DNA of 64,000 nt from Neobacillus jeddahensis. GTDB lineage: Bacteria > Bacillota > Bacilli > Bacillales > Cytobacillaceae. The notes beneath the pieces were generated by a model. It saw nothing but the letters and a program-made list of their open reading frames with translations. It had not been told where the DNA came from and did no database searches. The stretch spans positions 34,785 to 98,784 of the forward strand of contig NZ_CCAS010000012.1 of assembly GCF_000612625.1 (NCBI RefSeq). The letters are read 5' to 3'. How positions within the stretch are numbered: the stretch's first letter is position 1; the number at the start of each line of letters is the position of its first letter. This document shows positions 34,640 through 41,813 of the stretch, piece by piece. The position numbers and the translations under genes are program-made.

Positions 34640-36586
34640 TTAAGCTGCTTTTTGTGTGGTTATATTCGTTTTTTTTTCCTTGTTGAGTTTGTTTTTTCTA
34701 GTAACGATTAATAAGATTGTTGAGATGATGGCCCCGATTAAGGCTGCTCCAAGCCAGATACTTGCTGCTACTAAAGCGGGCTTGCCATTTAATAAGGCTA
34801 ACGAGAAAATACCGGCCCCAGGGACATTCAAACCAATATTAAAGTAAGCAACAATCGCACCTGTTACGGCGGATCCGGCAATCAGGGAAGGGATCACCCG
34901 TAATGGGTCATTAATCATAAATGGAATAGCCCCTTCAGTGATCCCGGCTAGACCAAGCAACCAGGTTTGTTTACCGATTTCTTGTTCTTGTTTGTTAAAA
35001 TACTGCTTGCCAATTATCGTTGCCCCTGTGACAGAAAAAGCGGACACCATCTTGACTGAGGCAAAGGCTGCATACGGGATGAAATTCCCGCTTGCCATTG
35101 CTCCGATACAGAAGGTGTAAGCTGCCTTATTGACTGGACCGCCGAGGTCAAAGGAAACCATGGCTCCAAGAATTGCACCTAAAATCAGAGCATTTGTACC
35201 AGAGAGGCTGCCGAGCCAATCGATTAATGATTGGTTGATCCAAGCGAGCGGTTCGCCAATAACAAATAGCATGATCGAACCAACCACTAGCGTTCCGACA
35301 ACTGGGTAGACCCAGAAGCTAATAAATCCAGCAAAGGTTCCTTTTGGTTGTATCTTTTTCTTCAAAAATTTTAAGAAGAAACCGGCCAGGAAACCACCGA
35401 GCATCCCGCCAAGGAAGCCACTGCCGATGAGATTAGCGGCAACCCCGGCCGCGAAACCAGGTCCAAGGGCAGGTTTATCGGCAATCGAGTAGGCCATATA
35501 TGCTGCTAATATAGGTACCATTAGTTGGCCGAGGAGACCACCGCCGAGTTGTCTTAATAACCACAGCCATGAGCCTTCTTTTGCATAAAGATCCTGAAGG
35601 TCGAACGCCTGCGAGATTAATACGGCAGCGGCTAATGTCATTCCCCCTGCCACAATTACTGGGATGATGTAGGAAATCCCAGTTAAAATTGAGTCTTTGA
35701 TCTCTGTTTTAAATGATTTTTCACCATTGTCATCATCGGAAGATGCCTCAGTTTGGGCTGGGTTATATGGTTTCTTCGGTTGTTTGTCTGCTTTTTCCAG
35801 TGCTTGTTGGATTAAGCCAGTCGCATTTCGTAATGGTGTGGCCACGGATGTTTTCACCTTGGGAAGGTGACCAAACCTTTCTTCGCTTTTGATGGCGACA
35901 TCATTAGCAAAGATTATTGCGTCCGCTTTTTTCAAAAGAGCTGTGGTATGGCGGTCTTCGATTCCATTAGCCCCTTGCTTTTCAACAAACACATCCACAC
36001 CGAGTTCTTTCCCCGCCTTGATAAGTGCTTCAGCTGCCATATAAGTATGGGCGATTCCAGCAGGACAAGCGGTAATGGCTAAGATCGTTTTGTTTATTTT
36101 CTTTACAACTTTTTGTTCGGATTTTGTATCTGTTTGATCCAGTTGAGTGAATAGTTCAGTATTCGTTTTTGCGGTTAACAACCGTTCCTTGTACGCTTCG
36201 TTAGATAGTCTTTTCACAAACTCAGCCAGGAGTGCAAGGTGGGTCGAGCCTGCTTCGTTCTCCGGGATAGCGAGTAAGATAACCAACTGTACCCGGTTAG
36301 TGGGATCAATGCTTTCCCAATCGGTCAATGGTTGTTTTAAGGTTGCGATGGCAAAGGCCGCTTCCTTGACGGTGGTTGATTTTCCGTGTGGGATGGCTAG
36401 TCCGCCTTCAAAGCCTGTTGGAGAAAGTGTTTCTCTATCTAAAACAGATTGAAGAAAATCGTCTTCAGAATATAATTTGCCAGCTTCACCGAGCTGTTTA
36501 ACTAAGTACTGGATGACTTCCTGTTTGGAATGGAACGTCTTTCCGGTACTGATCAGGCTAGGTGAGGTAAGTGCTTGTAGCTGCAT
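34640..36586 (-). CDS. PTS IIABC transporter, fructose/mannosylglycerate family
   Basis: 648 residues. EIIA (about 1-150) has the phospho-His in GGLAIPHGKS. EIIB (about 165-265) has the phospho-Cys in ITACPAGIAHTYMAAEAL. EIIC (from about 300) has eight or more membrane segments. This domain order (A-B-C) and length fit MngA/FrvB-like systems. ATG at 36586 has AAGGAGG eight bases upstream. A near-consensus catabolite site lies just upstream and an RpiR regulator gene precedes it. Confidence 0.87.
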   Translation of the reverse strand: MQLQALTSPSLISTGKTFHSKQEVIQYLVKQLGEAGKLYSEDDFLQSVLDRETLSPTGFEGGLAIPHGKSTTVKEAAFAIATLKQPLTDWESIDPTNRVQLVILLAIPENEAGSTHLALLAEFVKRLSNEAYKERLLTAKTNTELFTQLDQTDTKSEQKVVKKINKTILAITACPAGIAHTYMAAEALIKAGKELGVDVFVEKQGANGIEDRHTTALLKKADAIIFANDVAIKSEERFGHLPKVKTSVATPLRNATGLIQQALEKADKQPKKPYNPAQTEASSDDDNGEKSFKTEIKDSILTGISYIIPVIVAGGMTLAAAVLISQAFDLQDLYAKEGSWLWLLRQLGGGLLGQLMVPILAAYMAYSIADKPALGPGFAAGVAANLIGSGFLGGMLGGFLAGFFLKFLKKKIQPKGTFAGFISFWVYPVVGTLVVGSIMLFVIGEPLAWINQSLIDWLGSLSGTNALILGAILGAMVSFDLGGPVNKAAYTFCIGAMASGNFIPYAAFASVKMVSAFSVTGATIIGKQYFNKQEQEIGKQTWLLGLAGITEGAIPFMINDPLRVIPSLIAGSAVTGAIVAYFNIGLNVPGAGIFSLALLNGKPALVAASIWLGAALIGAIISTILLIVTRKNKLNKEKKTNITTQKAA

Positions 36587-36610
36587 GATATATACCTCCT
36601 TGTTTGGTGG

Positions 36611-36624
36611 TGTAAGTGTTTTCA
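36611..36624 (-). promoter_or_regulatory. CcpA (cre)-like site before the PTS gene
   Basis: On the minus strand TGAAAACACTTACA fits the catabolite-responsive consensus TGWAANCGNTNWCA at all but the central G. Its position, 25 bases before the PTS start codon, would suit repression by CcpA in the presence of glucose. Confidence 0.55.
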
Positions 36625-36644
36625 TTTCATGTTGTTATCGTATC

Positions 36645-36680
36645 AAAAAAAAAATAAGAAGAGTGATTCTTCTTATTTTT
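36645..36680 (-). terminator. terminator between the RpiR and PTS genes
   Basis: A perfect 13-base stem (AAAAATAAGAAGA/TCTTCTTATTTTT) followed on the minus strand by a run of about ten T. It separates the regulator from the transporter, so the latter either has its own promoter or depends on read-through. Confidence 0.7.
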
Positions 36681-36709
36681 ACACATTCGCTATGGGATAA
36701 AGCGGTTTC

Positions 36710-36727
36710 ATGTGTATATGTACACAT
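36710..36727. promoter_or_regulatory. perfect palindrome, candidate RpiR operator
   Basis: ATGTGTA-TATG-TACACAT, seven-base perfect arms, between the RpiR stop codon and the terminator. It may be a binding site for the RpiR protein; this is inferred from position and symmetry only. Confidence 0.35.
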
Positions 36728-36729
36728 TT

Positions 36730-37455
36730 TTAAAAATGATCCCAATAATATTGTGATAATGCTTGTAAGAGAATCATTATCGGGGTTCGATCGGTGATAT
36801 TGTAGCCATTCTTGATTTTTTTGGGAGTGAAGCAATAGAGATTGATAACTGCCACCTCTTGAAGCGAGTTACGTGTAAAATGGGTTAATGAAATGATCGG
36901 GATCCCTTTCTCTGAGGCGCGTTTCGCGATTTCAAGAGTTTGCGGCGTTTCTCCGGATAGACTGATCAAAAAGAGCACATCTTGCTGATTCATTTGATCA
37001 ATCATGTGAACCGTTTCATGTCGATGAATATAATGGATGGCTGTTTTTCCACCTACTCGCAAATTCCGAACCATGATTTCACAAAAATCGGCTGTATCAC
37101 CAACACCGAAGAAAAGCACATGCTTGGCATCATGAAGGATTTTGGCGGTCGTTTCAATGCGTTCCATATCGATGAGTTCAAAGGTTTTTTGGATTAAAGA
37201 GTAGGAACTATCTTCAGGAGCTTTGGTCGATTCTAGTTCTTCTTTAATACTATTTTTCAGGTGTGAAAAGCCATCATACCCTAGTTTTTTCGATAAGCGC
37301 GTTATCGTATTTGGGACTGTATAGAGGTTAGCCGCCAAGCTTTGAATTGATTGGGAAACAAAGCTTTGTTTGTTTTGTTCAATATATTCGATAATTTGGT
37401 CGTCTGTATCATTTAACTTATATTCAAACTTATGAACACGTTCGATAAATTTCAT
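36730..37455 (-). CDS. MurR/RpiR-family regulator
   Basis: 241 residues: an N-terminal HTH_6 domain (QSIQSLAANLYTVPNTITRLSKKLGYDGFSHLK) and a C-terminal SIS domain (VLFFGVGDTADFCEIM, LFLISLSGETPQTLEIAKRASEKG) that would bind a phosphosugar such as mannose-6-phosphate. It is the first gene of a regulator-transporter-mannosidase set on the minus strand. E. coli MngR is a GntR protein, so control here differs. Confidence 0.85.
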   Translation of the reverse strand: MKFIERVHKFEYKLNDTDDQIIEYIEQNKQSFVSQSIQSLAANLYTVPNTITRLSKKLGYDGFSHLKNSIKEELESTKAPEDSSYSLIQKTFELIDMERIETTAKILHDAKHVLFFGVGDTADFCEIMVRNLRVGGKTAIHYIHRHETVHMIDQMNQQDVLFLISLSGETPQTLEIAKRASEKGIPIISLTHFTRNSLQEVAVINLYCFTPKKIKNGYNITDRTPIMILLQALSQYYWDHF

Positions 37456-37536
37456 CTTTTTCTCCCCAGATATTGACCTTTCATCTATTATAACAAATCA
37501 CATTCAAATTTCATTAAGGATACAGAGGAACAGACT

Positions 37537-37698
37537 ATGAAAATATTAGCCACTACGGATTCCTTTAAGGGAGCATTCCCATTGGAGGCAATGAAGGTGA
37601 ATGCAGGAGGATTTTTTACAGGTGTGGGAATAGTTCCGGATTCGTGTCAAAAATCAGAATCGGTTATGATAGAGTATAGAATATATCCACACAAATAG
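37537..37698 (+). pseudogene. glycerate kinase remnant
   Basis: A 53-codon frame opening MKILATTDSFKGAFPLEAM. Glycerate kinases of the GlxK/GarK family begin with a nearly identical strand and loop (MKI..APDSFKGSL). About 25 codons later the similarity stops and the frame ends, against some 370 residues in the intact family. The rest of the gene is missing. AGGAACAG is the only ribosome-binding-site-like element. A glycerate kinase here would process the glycerate released by a mannosylglycerate hydrolase, so the fragment fits the locus. Confidence 0.6.
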
Positions 37699-37711
37699 GG
37701 AGGGCATGAGC

Positions 37712-38575
37712 ATGTTAGGTGCAATAGAAGCAGGTGGAACAAAATTTATCTGTGCAGTAGGCGAAGCGGACGGGACGATTCATGAGCGAATTCAGATTCC
37801 GACCACTGTCCCTGCGGAAACGATGCAAAGGGTAGTAGAATTTTTCCAGGCCTATCCACTCGAAGCGATTGGGGTGGGGTCATTTGGGCCAATCGATGTT
37901 AATCCAGAAAGCCCGACCTATGGCTATATAACCTCCACGCCTAAACTTGCCTGGAAGGATTATCCGATTGTGCAAACGTTAAAGGATGCCTTCGCTGTTC
38001 CGGTCGGATTTACCACCGACGTCAATGGGGCGGCACTTGGCGAAGCGACCCTCGGTGCCGCGAAAGGGTTGGATAGCTGTTTGTATATTACCGTTGGAAC
38101 CGGGATTGGCGCAGGGGCGATCGTTCGCGGCGAGGTCCTTGAGGGACTGTCACACCCGGAAATGGGGCATATTTTACTCAGACGTCACCCGAACGATCCG
38201 TACCAAGGAAAATGTCCATATCATCATGATTGCTTAGAAGGCTTGGCGGCGGGTCCGGCCCTTGAGGAGCGTTGGGGTGAAAAGGGAATCGACTTGGTTG
38301 ACCGACACGAAGTTTGGGATCTAGAAGGCTACTATCTGGCGCAAGCCCTGATGCAATATATCTTGATTCTTTCCCCGAAAAAGATTATTCTTGGTGGCGG
38401 AGTGAGCAATCAACCGCAAGTGTTCACGGCAATTTATCAATATTTACCTGAGCTCCTTCAGGGGTATGTCCACATACCAGAGCTTTCAACGTATATTGTC
38501 AGCCCGGGATTGGGCAATGACGCCGGTATTACCGGGGCGCTATTGTTGGCTGATCGGGCGTTGACGAAGAACTAA
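37712..38575 (+). CDS. ROK-family fructokinase
   Basis: 287 residues. The ATP-binding GAIEAGGTKF, the sugar-binding GVGSFGPIDV and TDVNGAALGE (catalytic Asp), ITVGTGIGAG, and the zinc cluster HPEMGH..CPYH..HDCLEG mark a ROK kinase of the Gram-positive fructokinase group. It would make fructose-6-phosphate. ATG at 37712 is eight bases after GGGAGG; the ATG at 37706 is only two bases from it. First of three genes ending in manA. Confidence 0.87.
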   Translation: MLGAIEAGGTKFICAVGEADGTIHERIQIPTTVPAETMQRVVEFFQAYPLEAIGVGSFGPIDVNPESPTYGYITSTPKLAWKDYPIVQTLKDAFAVPVGFTTDVNGAALGEATLGAAKGLDSCLYITVGTGIGAGAIVRGEVLEGLSHPEMGHILLRRHPNDPYQGKCPYHHDCLEGLAAGPALEERWGEKGIDLVDRHEVWDLEGYYLAQALMQYILILSPKKIILGGGVSNQPQVFTAIYQYLPELLQGYVHIPELSTYIVSPGLGNDAGITGALLLADRALTKN

Positions 38576-38626
38576 CAGTGCTGCTTTTTTGGAAAAAAAA
38601 CTTCATCAACGAGGAGGGTGAATCAA

Positions 38627-39154
38627 ATGGCATGGACGATTACGAGTTCAGATAAACAACAGGTTGATCGTTTTGGGATTACCCTCGATCAAGTCCGTCT
38701 CCCGAATGGCGAGGAAAAGAGCTTTTCCTATTTGGATTTTGCAAAGGGTGTCTGCATCCTGCCGATCACTAACGAGAAGGAAGTTGTCTGTATCAAACAA
38801 TACCGCCATGCCCTTAACAGCTGGCAGTGGGAATTACCAGCGGGTATGATCGACGGCGATGGACTTGCTCCACTTGAGGTCGCCAAAAAAGAGCTCAAGG
38901 AAGAAACCGGCTATGTGGCGAACCATTGGCTGGAATTGGGGAGCTTTTATCCATCTCCAGGCTCCACGACGGAGGAAATATTTTTGTTTGCAGCAGCGGG
39001 CTTAACAGCGAACGCACAGCAGTTAGAAGCGAGTGAACAAATTGAATTACATAAGATTCCTATGGAAGAACTGAAAAATCTTGTGGTCAGCGGTGAATTT
39101 AAGCATGGTGCCGGGCTTGCGGCAATCTTGCGTTATAAATTTATGACGGATTAA
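38627..39154 (+). CDS. Nudix hydrolase, ADP-ribose pyrophosphatase-like
   Basis: 175 residues. The LPAGMIDGDGLAPLEVAKKE.. box aligns with ADP-ribose pyrophosphatases and keeps the KELKEETGY core with both catalytic Glu residues. The first Glu of the consensus (G-x5-E) is missing and one residue is inserted, which is unusual and may alter metal binding. SPGSTTEEIFLFAA downstream supports the ADP-ribose pyrophosphatase group. Start at ATG 38627 with GAGGAGG nine bases upstream. It lies between the fructokinase and manA. Confidence 0.82.
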   Translation: MAWTITSSDKQQVDRFGITLDQVRLPNGEEKSFSYLDFAKGVCILPITNEKEVVCIKQYRHALNSWQWELPAGMIDGDGLAPLEVAKKELKEETGYVANHWLELGSFYPSPGSTTEEIFLFAAAGLTANAQQLEASEQIELHKIPMEELKNLVVSGEFKHGAGLAAILRYKFMTD

Positions 39155-39177
39155 ACATCAAAGAGGAGGTCATTTTT

Positions 39178-40122
39178 TTGCAACCGTTATTTTTACAACC
39201 AGTTTTTAAAGAAAGAATTTGGGGCGGTACTACATTAAAGGAAGAATTCGGTTATCAGATTCCAACCGAAAATACGGGGGAGTGCTGGGCGATATCGGCG
39301 CATCCGAATGGACCGTCTGTGATTGAAAATGGTCCGTTTGCTGGGATGTCTTTGGACAATCTTTGGCGCGAGCATCCTGAACTGTTCGGCAATTCGAAGG
39401 AAGCAGTGTTTCCACTGTTAACAAAAATTCTCGATGCCAACATGGATTTGTCTGTGCAGGTTCATCCGAATGATGACTATGCCAAAGTCAATGAAAACGG
39501 CGAACTTGGTAAAACAGAGTGCTGGTATATTATCGACTGTAAAGAAGGCGCCGATATGATTTTCGGCCATAATGCCCGTTCGAAGGAAGAATTGGTGGCG
39601 CAAATTGAGGCAGGCAATTGGAACGATTTACTTCGTCGTGTAAAAATTAAGCCGGGTGACTTTTTCTATGTGCCAAGCGGAACAATCCATGCTTTATGTG
39701 AGGGGACGCTAGTCTTAGAAACACAGCAAAGCTCTGACACGACGTACCGTGTTTATGACTATGATCGGAAGGATGCAGACGGCAATCTGCGTGAGTTACA
39801 TTTAGCAAAAGCGATTGAAGTGACAACGGTACCGCATCAGGACGCGGCTAGCTTTCCAAGCGTTAAGGATGGTGCTAATGCAACGATCACAACATTTGTA
39901 GAGTCAGAGTTTTTCACAGTGTTTAAGTGGGATATCCATGGGAAAGCCGAGTTTGCCTTCAACGATCATTATTTGCTACTTAGTGTAATTAAGGGAGAGG
40001 GAGCCCTTCTACATAATGGTGAACGCTATGAGTTGAAAAAAGGGACGAATCTAATTATTCCAGTCGGGTTTGGCGAGTTTGAAATTGATGGTGCTTGTGA
40101 ATTGATCGTGTCGCATACGTAA
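39178..40122 (+). CDS. manA: mannose-6-phosphate isomerase, class I
   Basis: 314 residues, a cupin enzyme of the Bacillus ManA/Pmi group that interconverts mannose-6-phosphate and fructose-6-phosphate. Features: PVFKERIWGGTTLKEEFGY at the N-terminus, zinc site QVHPNDDYA, later GTIHALCEGTLVLETQQ and SSDTTYRVYDYDR. TTG start with GAGGAGGT upstream. It would take the product of the alpha-mannosidase into glycolysis, linking the two strands of this locus. Confidence 0.93.
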   Translation: MQPLFLQPVFKERIWGGTTLKEEFGYQIPTENTGECWAISAHPNGPSVIENGPFAGMSLDNLWREHPELFGNSKEAVFPLLTKILDANMDLSVQVHPNDDYAKVNENGELGKTECWYIIDCKEGADMIFGHNARSKEELVAQIEAGNWNDLLRRVKIKPGDFFYVPSGTIHALCEGTLVLETQQSSDTTYRVYDYDRKDADGNLRELHLAKAIEVTTVPHQDAASFPSVKDGANATITTFVESEFFTVFKWDIHGKAEFAFNDHYLLLSVIKGEGALLHNGERYELKKGTNLIIPVGFGEFEIDGACELIVSHT

Positions 40123-40132
40123 GTCATTTTTC

Positions 40133-40177
40133 AAAAAAGCGGAAGGGCTCCTTAGATGGGGGGCCTCCGCTTTTTTT
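40133..40177 (+). terminator. terminator after manA
   Basis: AAAAAAGCGGA(A)GG paired with CC(T)CCGCTTTTTTT; ends the fructokinase-Nudix-manA operon. Confidence 0.85.
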
Positions 40178-40179
40178 GC

Positions 40180-40381
40180 TGTTGCGCCATTCGCGGGGTA
40201 ATTGGATAAATCGCGGCCTTGAGTGAAGCAGGGCTCAGGTGCATGAGCTGGCTTCCGCCCAGAATGGGGAGAGCTTTATTCGTTTAGTGGAAACAAACTA
40301 GTAAGATCGCATTTCTCTTGAAGGCGGTCAGAACAGCTGCAAGCAATGCCTTCCTCTGTGGACAAGTGCATTGCTTTTTTT
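40180..40381 (+). ncRNA. candidate small RNA ending in an orphan terminator
   Basis: A gene-free stretch of about 200 bases ends in a complete terminator (AAGCAATGC 40341-40349, GCATTGCTT, seven T up to 40381) although the preceding operon already has one at 40133-40177. Local stems such as GCTCA/TGAGC (about 40233-40248) are present. A terminator with no gene in front is what a small RNA would leave. I cannot identify a promoter with confidence. Confidence 0.3.
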
Positions 40382-40549
40382 CTGTAGGAACGGGTGAATT
40401 TCCTCATGAGTGACTAATTTCTGTGATGATTGTGGATAGATAGTGGAATCTGTCCACACGGTGTGTGCATGTGGATAAAAAAAGACCTACCGTGAGAGTA
40501 TTATCCACAAAAGTGTGAATGAGTGTAAGCCTTTTCTTACTTGTCCACA
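40357..40549. other. DnaA-box cluster
   Basis: Six DnaA-box-like nonamers in 193 bases. Two are perfect (TTATCCACA at 40501-40509 plus strand and 40470-40478 minus). Two are TTGTCCACA (40541-40549 plus, 40357-40365 minus). CTATCCACA lies at 40431-40439 (minus) and CTGTCCACA at 40450-40458 (plus). No gene covers the interval and no dnaA or dnaN is nearby, so it is not the usual origin. B. subtilis is known to have DnaA-box clusters away from oriC that restrain replication initiation; this has that appearance. Confidence 0.75.
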
Positions 40550-40724
40550 GGCGTGTCGTTCATTTATTAGTGGAAGCTGGTGCCGGATTTATCGCGCGAT
40601 TATTGCCGATTTCTTAGCTGCTTTGAAACTTTTCCAATAACAGTTCGTATGTATACCAATAGGTCAGAAGGAAAACAATCTTTTTAAACGTGAAAATATA
40701 AACGAATGAAGGTGATGAAAATAG

Positions 40725-41546
40725 ATGGAAGCAAGAGAAGAATTATTGAAACAACTAGCCGCCATTGAAAAGTGGGAGAGCGGCCAGAGTGATCTGTGGA
40801 TTTGGGACAAGTTAGGACGCCTGCCATTTAAACTGCTTGATAAAATTACGCCAAAATTTATTCACAACAAGGTTGGTTCCTTACTGGATGAAATGGGCGC
40901 CTATGTGCAAACTGGAGGTAGCTATTTAATAAAAGAAAATAATCTCTTTCATTTAATCGAAAAAGAAACGGGCACCCCCATCCAAGCTGTTGCCGATATC
41001 AAGGATATTCCCTTAGCCGCGATGAATAAGCTGAGCCAAGAGCTTACCGAACAAAGAAAGAAGTTCGCCACGATCCAAGGTGCCAGCACTGGAATCGGCG
41101 GAATCTTTACGCTTGCAATCGATATTCCGGCACTAATGGCTATTTCCTTAAAAACCTTACAGGAAATAGCGATCATCCATGGCTATGATCCGAATGAAAA
41201 AAGTGAGCGGATTTTTATTGTAAAGTGCCTGCAATTTTCATCCGCTGATATCGTCGGTAAGAATGCTATCTTAAAGGAGCTTTCTAGCTATTACCAGCAA
41301 GGCGGTGGTTCCGCGGAGATGATGTCACAGCTGCAGGGCTGGCGGGAAGTCGTCTATACCTATCGAGACCAATTCGGCTGGAAAAAGCTTTTTCAAATGG
41401 TCCCTGTTGCTGGAATGATCTTCGGGGCATTCACTAATCGCTCGATGATTAACGATCTTGCGGAGACAGGAATCATGTTATATCGAAAAAGAAAAATCAT
41501 GGAGAGGCTAGCACCTGGTTCTACGCCAGAAGTGGGTTCGAGGTAA
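40725..41546 (+). CDS. EcsC-family protein
   Basis: 273 residues. Matches the EcsC family: an N-terminal helical part, a central Gly/Ile-rich hydrophobic stretch (GASTGIGGIFTLAIDIPALMAISLKTLQEIA), and a second amphipathic segment (MVPVAGMIFGAFTNRSMINDLAETG). Family members were named from the ecs operon but their biochemical role is unknown. AAGGTGATG precedes the ATG. The DnaA-box cluster lies in its upstream region. Confidence 0.82.
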   Translation: MEAREELLKQLAAIEKWESGQSDLWIWDKLGRLPFKLLDKITPKFIHNKVGSLLDEMGAYVQTGGSYLIKENNLFHLIEKETGTPIQAVADIKDIPLAAMNKLSQELTEQRKKFATIQGASTGIGGIFTLAIDIPALMAISLKTLQEIAIIHGYDPNEKSERIFIVKCLQFSSADIVGKNAILKELSSYYQQGGGSAEMMSQLQGWREVVYTYRDQFGWKKLFQMVPVAGMIFGAFTNRSMINDLAETGIMLYRKRKIMERLAPGSTPEVGSR

Positions 41547-41616
41547 TGAAGCAAAACCTCCTCCATTTTCCATATGTTAGTCCTCACACATTCAAGATTA
41601 TCGTTATAATATCGAA

Positions 41617-41650
41617 GAAAAACTCTTAATAAAATAAGGGTTTTTCTTTT
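41617..41650 (+). terminator. terminator after the EcsC-family gene
   Basis: AAAAACTCTTA with TAAGGGTTTTT (one wobble) followed by a T-rich tail. Confidence 0.65.
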
Positions 41651-41813
41651 ATTATTTGGACTATGGTAAACCGACGAATTAACAAAGAAATAATATATCT
41701 AGGCTATTATTAATTTCATGTAAAGTTTATCCTAAGTTTTCCTAAAAAAAGAAACCGGCTAACTTCTCTGATGTATAGTATTTTTATAAATCTAATTGAG
41801 GTGAACTGGATAA

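Noticed and set aside
41729..41770. possible sigma-D promoter before the chemoreceptor
   Set aside because: A TAAA-like and a CCGGCTAA element exist but spacing and sequence do not fit the consensus well enough.
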